Positions 16,518 through 25,379 of a DNA stretch of 34,607 nt are shown in pieces (the first letter of the stretch is position 1; each line of letters starts with the position of its first letter). The translations under genes and the position numbers were made by a program. The DNA is taken from NCBI GenBank assembly GCA_015228935.1, contig JADGCO010000046.1:1-34607 (forward strand). Direction: 5' to 3'. Source of the DNA: Magnetococcales bacterium (GTDB lineage Bacteria > Pseudomonadota > Magnetococcia > Magnetococcales > DC0425bin3). The notes beneath the pieces were generated by a model. The model worked only from the letters and a program-made list of their open reading frames with translations. It was not told the DNA's origin and did not search any database.

Positions 16518-17024
16518 ATGAAATCCGTAAGGATGGCACGACCAGAGAACAGGGTTCAGGCAAGGCGAAAGAACGGTTTCACGTTTGTGGAAATGCTCAT
16601 CGTGATCCTGATCATGGGTATCCTCACCAGCATGACGGCACCTCTGATCGATAATTTTCTCGATGCCTACATGCAGGAGCGTGACCTGAATGGAGTCACC
16701 AGCCAGGGGCGTCTGGCCATGGCCCGGATGACCCGGGAACTGCGTGGTTCTACCGGCTTTGTCAACCCGCCCTACAACAACAGTACCCAGATCCAGTTTA
16801 CTCCGCCGGGCGGTGGGTCCACCGTCACCTATTCCGTGACTGGCAGTACGCTGGTCAGAACCCAGGATGGGGTTGCGGTGGTTCTGGCGGATCAGGTGGC
16901 GTCGGTGCAGTTCACTTCCAATGGGAATGCCCCGCCGGTGACCTTGCTGGATATCGCGCTTTCCCTCACCCGGCGGCAGGGTGGAAATATTCTGTTTTCG
17001 ACCAGTGTCAATCCGAGGAATTAG
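16518..17024 (+). CDS. MshO-like (GspJ/PilW-type) pseudopilin
   Basis: A 168-residue prepilin-like protein. The long basic leader (about 20 residues) ends in RRKNG before FTFVEMLIVILIMGILTS; Glu5 is present. The body includes MARMTRELRGSTGF, the conserved MshO/PilW/GspJ region after the N-terminal helix, and then beta-rich sequence (TYSVTGSTLVRTQDGVAVVL). It ends 2 bases before the start of the PilX/MshP-like gene, so the two are co-translated. Upstream, a perfect TATAAT at 16398 may serve as the promoter. GspJ-type proteins sit in the pilus tip complex. Confidence 0.8.
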   Translation: MKSVRMARPENRVQARRKNGFTFVEMLIVILIMGILTSMTAPLIDNFLDAYMQERDLNGVTSQGRLAMARMTRELRGSTGFVNPPYNNSTQIQFTPPGGGSTVTYSVTGSTLVRTQDGVAVVLADQVASVQFTSNGNAPPVTLLDIALSLTRRQGGNILFSTSVNPRN

Positions 17025-17026
17025 CG

Positions 17027-18397
17027 ATGAACGCGCCTGCGAAAGAGTCCGGTTCCATGTTGCTGGTGGCCTTGTTTTTGATTCTGGGAGTCGGGGCCAT
17101 GGTGGCGGCTGCCGTGCGGATGGCCGGGGTGGATACCCTGGCAACCATCGAGGAAACCCAGGGAGGACGTGCCCTGTTCCTGGCCGAGTCCGGTCTGGAA
17201 AACGCCAAATATCGCCTGAAAGCCAACCAATGTGTCACCACCGGCCTCACCCTGCCTCTGACGGGTTCGTTGGCCACCGGCGAGGATTTTTCCGTCAACG
17301 TGACCAGCCTGGGCAGCAATCAGTTTCAGTTGAATGCAACAGGTACTGCCAAAACGGCCCAACGCACCATACAGGAAGTCATGAATTGTACGGTTTCGGG
17401 ATTGTGGGATACCGGCATGGTCGGTTGTGAAGGGGTGGTCATGGGTGGTGACATGGAAACCAACAGTATCAATTCAACGACCGGCGGGACCAATCTCTAC
17501 AATGGTGATGTGAAAACCATCAATCCTGCCGCCCATATTTCTCTTTCCGGAAGTGTGGATTTGAGGGGCGATGCCTTGACCACCGGAGCCGGCAGCAATC
17601 TCACTGTGGGTGGCAGTTCAATTGTGCGTGGTGATGCGTCAGTGACCGGGACCATCACCGGTTCGGTTGTCGGGGCACACAATGCCGGACAGGCACCCAC
17701 GACCACAGCGGCGGATTGTGATCCCCTGAATGTTGTCTCTTTGGTGTCAGACAGCATGTCTGCGTATCTGACCAGCAAATATGGTGGGACCTTGCCCGTT
17801 GCATCCAGTTGCACCCCGGCAAGCGATGCGACTATTTCTGTTGCAACGGATTATTATTGCACTTCTTACGATCCAAATAATAATGTTGACTTGATTTTTA
17901 CCGGACCTGCAACAGGAACCAGGGAGTTCAATATTTATATAACGGGCGGGGGAAACTTTACAATCAGCAATACCACGTCTCTTTCCCTGGTCAGTGGAGC
18001 CAACCTCACCATTTATATGGCCGGTGGTGGAACCCTCAACGTAACCGGGCAAATATTGATTGACAGCAGTTCATCCGTAACTGTCTATTCAACAGGCCCG
18101 GTCGATATCGGTGCCCAGGGTATCATGAACAGCGGTACAGCGAGTCAGTTCAGAATCTATAGCAGCGGCAGTGGTACAATCAATCTGAATGGGGGTGCCT
18201 CGGCCAAGAGTGTGACTTATGCGCCTCTGGCATCCATAACGATGAATGGCAATGCCGATTTCACGGGTGCCGTGCGCGGTCGAATTGTTTCCAAAGCCAA
18301 TGGTACCGCCGATTTTTATTATGACGAAGCCTTGAGAAATCTGAACGAAGGGAGACGAGTCACCATGAGTGCTGTATCCTGGCAGGAAAATTTTTAA
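17027..18397 (+). CDS. PilX/MshP-like pilus protein with beta-solenoid-like C-terminus
   Basis: A 456-residue protein. The N-terminus (SGSMLLVALFLILGVGAMVAAAV) is a PilX/MshP-type pilin helix lacking Glu5, followed by the family's ALFLAESGLENAKYRLK. From about residue 125 a long Gly/Ser/Thr/Asn-rich beta region follows (repeated SGSVDLRGDALTTGAGSN, TNTSI-type rungs). It ends in TYAPLASITMNGNADFTGAVRGR...FYYDEAL, which resembles the DUF7305 region of large pilus-associated proteins. GAGGAA precedes the ATG. It is much larger than MshP (about 150 residues) and may combine MshP- and MshQ-like roles, placing an adhesin-like domain at the tip. That role is inferred. Confidence 0.75.
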   Translation: MNAPAKESGSMLLVALFLILGVGAMVAAAVRMAGVDTLATIEETQGGRALFLAESGLENAKYRLKANQCVTTGLTLPLTGSLATGEDFSVNVTSLGSNQFQLNATGTAKTAQRTIQEVMNCTVSGLWDTGMVGCEGVVMGGDMETNSINSTTGGTNLYNGDVKTINPAAHISLSGSVDLRGDALTTGAGSNLTVGGSSIVRGDASVTGTITGSVVGAHNAGQAPTTTAADCDPLNVVSLVSDSMSAYLTSKYGGTLPVASSCTPASDATISVATDYYCTSYDPNNNVDLIFTGPATGTREFNIYITGGGNFTISNTTSLSLVSGANLTIYMAGGGTLNVTGQILIDSSSSVTVYSTGPVDIGAQGIMNSGTASQFRIYSSGSGTINLNGGASAKSVTYAPLASITMNGNADFTGAVRGRIVSKANGTADFYYDEALRNLNEGRRVTMSAVSWQENF

Positions 18398-18461
18398 TTC
18401 CATCAACCAAAGTGCTGGCAGCCTGCGGAACCAGTACAGCACGCCATCATGGTGAAAAATC

Positions 18462-18743
18462 ATGAAAACCACCCGTTGCAAAGCAGGCAAGGGTCAAACC
18501 GGTTTCACTCTGATTGAAATCTTGATCGTGATTTTGGTGATTGGCATTCTGGGCGGCATTGCTGTTACACAGTTTGGTGATGTGACCCGTCAAGCCCGGA
18601 CGAATACGGCCGCATTGACCGCCAGAAGTACGGCAACCTGGAATGCATGCAGGGCGAAAATTGCCCTCTCTTTTGTTGACACTGCGAACCCAACGGTTGC
18701 GGAGACGGCTTCCCTCGCTACCATGTGTGGTGCGACCCCTTGA
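18462..18743 (+). CDS. MshA-like pilin, copy 2
   Basis: A 93-residue prepilin closely related to copy 1. The leader MKTTRCKAGKGQTG is followed by FTLIEILIVILVIGILGGIAVTQFGDVT, nearly the same as copy 1, and the body is divergent (RQARTNTAALTARSTATWNACRAK). The cysteine pair (NACRAK, TMCGATP) is kept. A weak ribosome site (GGTGAAAA) precedes the ATG, 64 bases after the large PilX-like gene. The pair may provide alternative major subunits, or one may be a minor pilin. No clear terminator follows; a near-palindrome (CGATTGGAAAATTTTCAATCG) lies at 18775-18795. Confidence 0.88.
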   Translation: MKTTRCKAGKGQTGFTLIEILIVILVIGILGGIAVTQFGDVTRQARTNTAALTARSTATWNACRAKIALSFVDTANPTVAETASLATMCGATP

Positions 18744-18888
18744 AATTAAATCTTGATGTGAACTTTCGGTTAAACGATTGGAAAATTTTCAATCGCAACC
18801 TGCTCATGAAAATGAATATGTCCTGGTATACGCCAAACCGTGTTCACTTCGAAATGTGTGTATTTCCGAAAAAACGAAAGGAACTGGT

Positions 18889-19788
18889 TTAAATGGTGCC
18901 AAACAATTTTTTAAATTCCGCAAATTTTGAAATAAAATCAGCAAATTCTTTTACGCTTGGCAAGGCGTTTAATGCATTGCCAGTGATCAAGCCAGTCTGA
19001 TCAATCATGACATTCATGGATGATCCGGGCCTTTTTCTTTGCCCTGCCAAGGTGATGATCGCCTTCTGCTTTTTTGATTTTTCGGCTATGGCAATTTCTT
19101 TTACCGGGTCTTGTATTTTCCAATCAAACATGTTTGTGACGGCATCATTCGACTTCTCTATCAATTGCGCATGATCTTTTTGCAGTAAAGGAATAAGAAT
19201 ATCTTCCAATGTTCCTCCTTTTTTTGGATCTCCCCATATATAAATACCCTTATCTCCATCAACAATTCCTGCCATGTTGTTTTTATCAACCACAATATTT
19301 CCAGATATCCACTGCTCTTTTCCATAAATGTCGCTGATTTCAGAAAAATCCCTCATGAATTCATCAAAAATTATATCAAAACTTCTTGAATCTGCATCAT
19401 ATATAAATAAATAACGCGACTTTTTTATAATTTTATCAGTTTCTCCTGTCAATTCAGATGCCTCTTTTGATAAAAGCATGTACGACGAAAGAAAAGGCAT
19501 AATATTATTTTTTCTGGCATCACCGCCACTGTCAAACAGTAAGATGAGATTATTTTCCTTGTATAGCACACGATCTGGCAGAAAAAATTTATGCGCCATG
19601 GCGAGGTCGAGATCTTTCATGGCATGAAGGCTTAAAGTGTTTCTAAAAATTTGATTTAAGGGAGAGGGAAATTGACTCAACGGCCATTTGGCTCTTGAAA
19701 AACCAAAAATGTGTTTCAAGACCAATCTGGTCAAGGCTACATCATGTTTTCCTTCACAAAACACAAAAAGTGCCTTATAGTCGAGCAT
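18889..19788 (-). CDS. TOPRIM-like partner protein of the ParB-ATPase
   Basis: A 299-residue protein with TOPRIM-type landmarks: an N-terminal FCEGKHDVALTRLVLKHI with the conserved Glu12, LILLFDSGGDA (Asp86/Asp90), YLFIYDADSRS (Asp131/Asp133), and GDPKKGGTLEDILIPLL, a segment like the GTLED motif of DUF3226/OLD-related TOPRIM proteins. This suggests a metal-dependent nuclease. The C-terminal third has a Lys-rich stretch (SKKQKAIITLAGQRKR) and no clear motif. Its ATG shares one base with the ATPase stop (TAATG), so the two are translated together. The region is strongly AT-rich against its neighbours. ATPase plus separate TOPRIM protein recalls PARIS, but I cannot confirm homology to AriB. Confidence 0.7.
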   Translation of the reverse strand: MLDYKALFVFCEGKHDVALTRLVLKHIFGFSRAKWPLSQFPSPLNQIFRNTLSLHAMKDLDLAMAHKFFLPDRVLYKENNLILLFDSGGDARKNNIMPFLSSYMLLSKEASELTGETDKIIKKSRYLFIYDADSRSFDIIFDEFMRDFSEISDIYGKEQWISGNIVVDKNNMAGIVDGDKGIYIWGDPKKGGTLEDILIPLLQKDHAQLIEKSNDAVTNMFDWKIQDPVKEIAIAEKSKKQKAIITLAGQRKRPGSSMNVMIDQTGLITGNALNALPSVKEFADFISKFAEFKKLFGTI

Positions 19789-21983
19789 TATCTGGCTTTC
19801 CTTAAATCCACATTTCCTGCCTTGAGAAGCTTTTGAAATTTTTGTCCATCATAATATCTTACAATAATTTTCTCTTCATTTTCCACGAGAGCATAAAAAG
19901 AATAATATTCTGGGTTTTTAGAATTCTCTATAAAAGCATCTATGCACTCTTTGCTGTGACTCGTCATGAAGAGTTGGGCATTAAATGTGACGGCCAGTTC
20001 ATGAATAAACGGGGTGTAGCGGGCAATCAATTTTGCATGGATAGCATTTTCAAATTCATCGATGAGAACAATTCCATTTTTGGCCGCAGAGAACATCAGG
20101 GATAAGAAAAAAATACGCTGTAGACCCTCGCCATAAACTGCAATATCAACACCTCGGTCAAACTTGTTATCATCCACGATAAAACGCTGTCGGGCATCAA
20201 TCAAGCGAATGTCATTGATGCTTGGAAGCATCTCCCGGCGCAAAAATTCAATAATTTGAGGTAAGGATTTGGATTGGACGCTCTGATGATAGAATCTTGC
20301 ATAACGATGCGGTTCGTTGAGGAAAAACGGGCTACTGAATACCACCGGGCAAAGCAGTTTAATAGAATCTGCCAATGTTTCACGCTGTCGTCCCAGAAAA
20401 ATACGGGTTAACGATTCCTGCTTATGGGTGCCATGGTTTGCTGTCAATTCAACTGTCTGCATGTATCTTGTTTTATCAAATGTAGGACTTTCCTCGAAAT
20501 AGTGAAGAGTTGAAATATTTGTATCCTGATTGTCAAATTTTCCCGAAATATGGATGGAATCCGGGATTTGTTCCAGGAACCATTCAGGATCCAACCGATC
20601 TGCTGCTTCCTTGGCTCTCAAACGCATAATATTTAATAATCCGTCAAAATCGTTTTGATGAGACAGTAGATAAACCGCCTCAAGCAATGTCGTTTTTCCG
20701 GTGTTATTGATTCCAGCAAATATATTTATTCGAGACAATGTGTCAATACGAATATTTTTTAATTTTTTATAATCATGAATCATTAGAGAAGTAAAATGGG
20801 AATCAATACGATCATGGAAAATATTTTTTTGTTCGACACCGATCAAACCCGTTGATCGGGTCCGATCAATAATGCTTTGCAATTTTCCAAGAGCGTTTTC
20901 AATCGATAAAAGATTCTCCCCTCGTATGGATAATCCTCCCAAAGTATTGATGTCTCTGGAAACGGATTCAACCAAAAAATCCTGCTGTGTTTGAATGACC
21001 AGGTCGCTTGCCTGATAAGCCATTTGTAAGTTTCTGGTTTTTACCAATATATCAAAGGCTCGCCGATCTGTAAGAAGCCTGCTCAGGGTATAAATATCAT
21101 CCCGTTTATTAATGGCCGGTTCTTGATATTGTTCTCCATAAGTAACCTGACCATCGTCATCTTCCTCAGAAATTGGCTCTCTTGATATCAATGAAAAGAA
21201 AATATCGGCATGATTCGTATCGCCGGCAGAGTAAATTTCATCGTTCCAATTCAACCAATCTTTCATGGCTGAGTTTTTAATGACTTCACGAAAAATTGGA
21301 AACTTGCTCTCATCAAACTGATCGCCATAATCAGATTTTTTATACTGTTCAACAAAAGCCAATGCACGTAAGCTGCGCCGCAACTCCACCTTGCTGATCC
21401 CAATTCTCCGACAAATTTCTTCTTCACCAATAAAAAATTTAGAATGCATTCTTTGTAAAAGTTTGGCCTGGTTCCACTCTTTCCATTTTTTGTTTCCGCT
21501 GATATGTTTAAGAGCCATCAGAGTCAGATGATGCAACTCACCGGCATCATTATATAAAACAACAGGAATTCTGCTGAAAATTTCAATCCCCAACTTTCCC
21601 AAATCGATATATTTTTGTTCATGTTCATGCAAAATATGTTTCAGGGCGGCGATGCGACGATTTCCTTCGACAACAACATAACCTTTTTCAGGTAATTCGC
21701 GTACCTGAATTTGATCAACGGGTAGATAGCCATTGGCGAGAAAACTGTCAATCAAATCTTGAATATTTTGGTTGCGTTCTCCAGCAAGCATGCGAAAAGT
21801 TCGACGCGCAACCGTATCATCCTTGATGCGCTCATCAGATACTTCGACAAAATCTTTTTCGTGAATCAGTCGGTAATTGTTTGGATCAAGGTAGATGTTC
21901 TTTATGCTGATCCGCTTGACACTGGACTCGTTTCGGGTTTCCTCATCATTCATATCAAATTCATCCTGCTGTTTTTCGATCAT
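19788..21983 (-). CDS. ParB-like / HTH / ABC-type ATPase fusion, candidate defence sensor
   Basis: A 731-residue protein with an uncommon layout. Residues 24-120 form a ParB/Srx-like domain (IYLDPNNYRLI, IQDLIDSFLANGYL, VVVEGNRRIAALKHI). Residues 180-215 look like a KorB/ParB-type helix-turn-helix (EEEICRRIGISKVELRRSLR). A helical linker runs to about 400. Residues 403-700 are an OLD/AAA_15-type ABC ATPase with Walker A GINNTGKT (424-431), signature GEGLQ (618-622), Walker B IVLIDEFE (638-645) and switch TSHS (near 675). The start is 3 bases after the treZ stop; ATG 21953 (MNDEETRNE), preceded by AGGA, is an alternative. The coding DNA is AT-rich, indicating transfer. Likely role, by inference: DNA or phage sensor controlling the TOPRIM partner. 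Confidence 0.8.
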   Translation of the reverse strand: MIEKQQDEFDMNDEETRNESSVKRISIKNIYLDPNNYRLIHEKDFVEVSDERIKDDTVARRTFRMLAGERNQNIQDLIDSFLANGYLPVDQIQVRELPEKGYVVVEGNRRIAALKHILHEHEQKYIDLGKLGIEIFSRIPVVLYNDAGELHHLTLMALKHISGNKKWKEWNQAKLLQRMHSKFFIGEEEICRRIGISKVELRRSLRALAFVEQYKKSDYGDQFDESKFPIFREVIKNSAMKDWLNWNDEIYSAGDTNHADIFFSLISREPISEEDDDGQVTYGEQYQEPAINKRDDIYTLSRLLTDRRAFDILVKTRNLQMAYQASDLVIQTQQDFLVESVSRDINTLGGLSIRGENLLSIENALGKLQSIIDRTRSTGLIGVEQKNIFHDRIDSHFTSLMIHDYKKLKNIRIDTLSRINIFAGINNTGKTTLLEAVYLLSHQNDFDGLLNIMRLRAKEAADRLDPEWFLEQIPDSIHISGKFDNQDTNISTLHYFEESPTFDKTRYMQTVELTANHGTHKQESLTRIFLGRQRETLADSIKLLCPVVFSSPFFLNEPHRYARFYHQSVQSKSLPQIIEFLRREMLPSINDIRLIDARQRFIVDDNKFDRGVDIAVYGEGLQRIFFLSLMFSAAKNGIVLIDEFENAIHAKLIARYTPFIHELAVTFNAQLFMTSHSKECIDAFIENSKNPEYYSFYALVENEEKIIVRYYDGQKFQKLLKAGNVDLRKAR

Positions 21984-21986
21984 GGG

Positions 21987-23921
21987 TCAGACAACGGTCG
22001 TACCTGAAACATCTTGTATATGCCAGGCAACATACCAGGGAGGAAAATACTTTCCAACCGTGTGTGTCGCATGGAAAGGGTATCCAACATGGGGCGGTGC
22101 CGGCAAGGAGTTGGGCGACAAATTGGCCTTGACGATCAATCTGGAACCGTCCCGCAGGGACCAGAACACTTGCAAAAGGCCATCGGAACGGACAAACCAT
22201 TGTCCGGCATGCCCTCCGATCAGGGGGAGACGTGGTATGATTTCCTTGTGGCGCACGGCCAATAATTTTTGATGCAGGGTCAACCAGTATGGCCCGTTTT
22301 GGTTATTGATGGCGCGCCAATCCATGCGTGCCATGGCCATTGTTTGTGGGTACCCGGGGTGGGGCAGGGGGGGCAGTTCCTTCAGGTTGTGGAATCGGTA
22401 ATAATGCCTGAATTCCCGTTGTCGGCCTTCGACAATGGATGGGTGCAGGTCGGCGTGCAGGTCGCAAAAAAATGGAAAAGGCTGTGAACATCCCCACTCC
22501 TGTCCCATGAACAGCATGGGAATTTGGGGAGCCAGCAACAACAGGGTCGTGGCAGCCTGAACGGCCTCTGGCGGGACCAGGGAGACGATCCGTTCGGCAG
22601 CGAGTCGGTTGCCGACCTGATCGTGATTTTGCAGAAAGGACACAAAGGCTGTGGGAGGGAGATGGGCGCTTGGTTCACCGCGTGACCGGCCATCGCGGTA
22701 GGGGGAGGCCTCCCCCTGCCAGGCAAATCCCTCGGCCAGAGAGCGGCCAAGATGGTGCAGCGGCGTCTTCTGGAAATCCAGATAATATGCCTGGGTTTCT
22801 CCGGTCAGGATGTGATGCAGGGCATGATGCAGATCATCGTGCCATTGTGCCTGGCAACGGCCAGTGGCCATTTCCGGTTGGATGGTGCCGGGTGGCTGCG
22901 GCTTCGGAGCCGGATGACCTTTGGCCAGGCCTGGTTTGCCGGCCTTGGGCGCTTGTTGAATAAAACTATCTGGGCGCAAATAGTGGGCGGTATTGGCATC
23001 ATTTTCCAGAATCAGGTGGATGGGACGCTGGGCACCGGGACCATTCTGGACAGCAGCGGCCAATTCATGAATGATATCGGGTTCGGTCTCATCCACCATG
23101 GCCTGGACGGCGTCCAGACGCAAGCCATCCATATGATACTCTTCCAGCCAATACAATGCATTATGAATGAAAAACTGCCGGACCCAATGACTGTCGGTTC
23201 CGGAAAAATTCATGGCCACGCCCCAGGGGGTGTGGTGGTGGGTATGAAAAAATTGGGGGGCATACAGGTGCAGATAATTGCCCTCGGGTCCAAAGTGGTT
23301 GTATACCACGTCCAGAAACACCATGATCCCCAGGGCATGGGCTTTGGCCACCAAATTTTTCAAATCTTCCGGGCGACCATAGACCGATTCGGGGGCAAAG
23401 GGCAGCACGCCATCATAACCCCAGCCATGCTGACCGGGAAAATCGGCCAGGGGCATGAGTTCTATCGCCGTGACACCCAGTCTGTCCAGATATTCCAGGT
23501 GTTTTTCCACACCCAAATAATCGCCGCGCGGGGTAAAGGTGCCGACGTGAAGTTCGTAAATGATTGTCTCGGTCCAGGGTCGGCCTTGCCAGGAGGCATC
23601 GGGCCACTCCCAGGCCGCCGGATCGACGACGCAACTCGGGCCATGCACGTCATGAGGTTGATATCGGGAAGCCGGATCTGGGACCCGTGGGCCTTTGTCG
23701 ATGCGGAAGCGATACAGGGAGTTCGCCTTGGCCGCATCGGTAATCAGCGTAAACCAACCCCCTTCCGTTGCCTGAAGCGGAAGAATTTTTTCTTTTTTGG
23801 TCGCAGATTCCAGACAAAGATCCACCTGACGGGCGGCAGGTGCCCACAAGCGAAAGGCAACGGTGCCATCCTCTTGCAGGAAAGTTCCAAACGGCATCCC
23901 ATGGACACGGCGACTGGTCAT
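21987..23921 (-). CDS. treZ: Malto-oligosyltrehalose trehalohydrolase
   Basis: A 644-residue GH13 enzyme that releases trehalose from maltooligosyltrehalose. An N-terminal E-set/CBM48-like domain (GTVAFRLWAPAARQVDLCLE) is followed by the barrel with YELHVGTFTPRGDY, FLDVVYNHFGPEGNYL, the nucleophile region MDGLRLDAVQAM, the acid LILENDANTA, and FLQNHDQVGNR. A C-terminal domain (LLAVRHKEIIPRLP) closes it. Between barrel motifs there is a Pro/Lys-rich stretch (QQAPKAGKPGLAKGHPAPKP) of no known role. The usual partner treY is not in the window, so the first enzyme of the pathway must be encoded elsewhere. Neighbours on both sides are defence-like. Confidence 0.95.
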   Translation of the reverse strand: MTSRRVHGMPFGTFLQEDGTVAFRLWAPAARQVDLCLESATKKEKILPLQATEGGWFTLITDAAKANSLYRFRIDKGPRVPDPASRYQPHDVHGPSCVVDPAAWEWPDASWQGRPWTETIIYELHVGTFTPRGDYLGVEKHLEYLDRLGVTAIELMPLADFPGQHGWGYDGVLPFAPESVYGRPEDLKNLVAKAHALGIMVFLDVVYNHFGPEGNYLHLYAPQFFHTHHHTPWGVAMNFSGTDSHWVRQFFIHNALYWLEEYHMDGLRLDAVQAMVDETEPDIIHELAAAVQNGPGAQRPIHLILENDANTAHYLRPDSFIQQAPKAGKPGLAKGHPAPKPQPPGTIQPEMATGRCQAQWHDDLHHALHHILTGETQAYYLDFQKTPLHHLGRSLAEGFAWQGEASPYRDGRSRGEPSAHLPPTAFVSFLQNHDQVGNRLAAERIVSLVPPEAVQAATTLLLLAPQIPMLFMGQEWGCSQPFPFFCDLHADLHPSIVEGRQREFRHYYRFHNLKELPPLPHPGYPQTMAMARMDWRAINNQNGPYWLTLHQKLLAVRHKEIIPRLPLIGGHAGQWFVRSDGLLQVFWSLRDGSRLIVKANLSPNSLPAPPHVGYPFHATHTVGKYFPPWYVAWHIQDVSGTTVV

Positions 23922-24151
23922 ATGTTTTTCAGAATATGAAAGTGAGTGGATTCGGGAGCGTTCTTTTCCCGTAATTGTTCAGATTCCTCCATACATCTGA
24001 AAACCGGGATGGAGGTCCAGGAGGAAGCGGCTCTGCCTTTCTCCCTGCATATCATACCTTCATGGGCGGTTCGATGCAATCAATCAATAAAACCCTGGGT
24101 GGAGAATACCGTGATTGTTTCCCGGTTCATTCGAATGACAAGGCGTGACAA

Positions 24152-25333
24152 TCAGGCGAAGGCGGGTGCGCCGCAACGGGGACAAATGCGTGGATGACAG
24201 GCTCGACAAAAAGATTTTTCACAGCGGGTGCAGTTGGCATGGGCGGTGATGGAGAGAAAATGCAGTGCGTCGTCACACACCAGACGCGAGGGATCTGGGG
24301 TGATCAGGCCTGCCTCACAGGGCAGGGGATCCAGCCGACGGGTGACGGGATTCCAGTCCAGAAATGTTTTACGTTCGCCTTTGCGCCGGCGGATTGTCAC
24401 CTGGAGTCGGCAGACCGGCATGGTCAGGATGAGGGTTTGCACCCAGGTCGTGCGGATGGTGACGGCATGTTTTTCTTTCAGGTCGGATAATTTACTTCGA
24501 TATTCACTGCGGATGGCGGCCAGGCGGTTTTGCATATGTGCCGGATCCGGGGTGGGGGTACGTCCGGTTGTCTCCCGTCGCACGATATCCCGCGACAGGT
24601 CGGTATAATAACCATGCAAACGCTGCAAATCCCGGTCGAGACGGCGGTGGAGTCCATCCAGGAATGGTTTCAGGATCTGTCGGATCTGCATGGGCAGGGC
24701 ATGGTGCAGGCTGGCCTGGAGCTGCTCGGTGGTCCAGAGGGGGGGCAGCACATCCTCTTTTGGAATTCCTGTCGGGTCGCTGGAGGGTGTGTGGTGTGTC
24801 GTGCCGTTGTCGTCCTGAATATTGGCATCCCGCATCCGCAGGGCTGCCAGCAATCCTTCCAGGCAGGGATCGATGGGGGCATTGTTGGCCAGATTGAAGC
24901 CTTTGATCAGCAATCCTTCGCGTTTTTCATCGGCCATGGCGGTATGGCGCAGCCAGAGGATGAGGTAGCGGGTCCAGGCTTTGCTGCTGGATTCCAGCCG
25001 AAATACGGCATTGGGCAGGAGCAGGTTTTGTTCGAGGATTCGTTCCGGATCTTTGGGCAGGTCAAATTCCACCGGCCAGCAGCGATGCAGGGTTCGGCCA
25101 TCCTCTTGCAGCAGGCGAGACAGGCGGTCCATCCATTCCGGATCCGAGCCGACGCGGCGGGCGGTTTCCGGGGCATCCGCCGCGAAGCCGAGGCTGGAAA
25201 ATTCCGGCAAATCCAGTTTTTTTTGCCACTCCGGCGGCAACATCACCTCCATGACGGCTGGTTGCGGGTGATCCACAACAGCGCCCCGGCGTTGCAGCAG
25301 TTCAGCGGTGACGTGGAACAACTGTTCATTCAT
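24152..25333 (-). CDS. Unknown protein with C-terminal cysteine cluster, helicase partner
   Basis: A 393-residue protein I cannot assign to a known family. Residues 1-150 are mixed alpha/beta (VMEVMLPPEWQKKL, PVEFDLPKDPERILEQN). Residues 190-290 are helical and charged (IRQILKPFLDGLHRRLDRDLQRLHGYY; LAAIRSEYRSKLSDLKEKHAV). A beta-like section follows, and the end carries six cysteines as C-x2-C-x4-C-x2-C-x4-C-x2-C (CTRCEKSFCRACHPRICPRCG), a probable double zinc-binding ribbon. It lies downstream of the SNF2-type helicase in the same direction, after 178 bases that contain duplicated helicase tail. AGGGAA precedes the ATG. Such a protein may load the helicase or bind nucleic acid; this is inference. 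Confidence 0.75.
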   Translation of the reverse strand: MNEQLFHVTAELLQRRGAVVDHPQPAVMEVMLPPEWQKKLDLPEFSSLGFAADAPETARRVGSDPEWMDRLSRLLQEDGRTLHRCWPVEFDLPKDPERILEQNLLLPNAVFRLESSSKAWTRYLILWLRHTAMADEKREGLLIKGFNLANNAPIDPCLEGLLAALRMRDANIQDDNGTTHHTPSSDPTGIPKEDVLPPLWTTEQLQASLHHALPMQIRQILKPFLDGLHRRLDRDLQRLHGYYTDLSRDIVRRETTGRTPTPDPAHMQNRLAAIRSEYRSKLSDLKEKHAVTIRTTWVQTLILTMPVCRLQVTIRRRKGERKTFLDWNPVTRRLDPLPCEAGLITPDPSRLVCDDALHFLSITAHANCTRCEKSFCRACHPRICPRCGAPAFA

Positions 25334-25379
25334 GCTGGATTATTCCCTGCAATCATGGAGTTCAGCACCAGGCAGACCC

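Noticed and set aside
18775-18795. Near-palindrome CGATTGGAAAATTTTCAATCG after pilin copy 2
   Set aside because: A stem of weak A/T pairs without a following T-run; not called a terminator.
22752-23939. Long open frame (395 codons) on the plus strand
   Set aside because: It is antisense to treZ, which has clear GH13 motifs throughout; the antisense frame has no recognisable domain.
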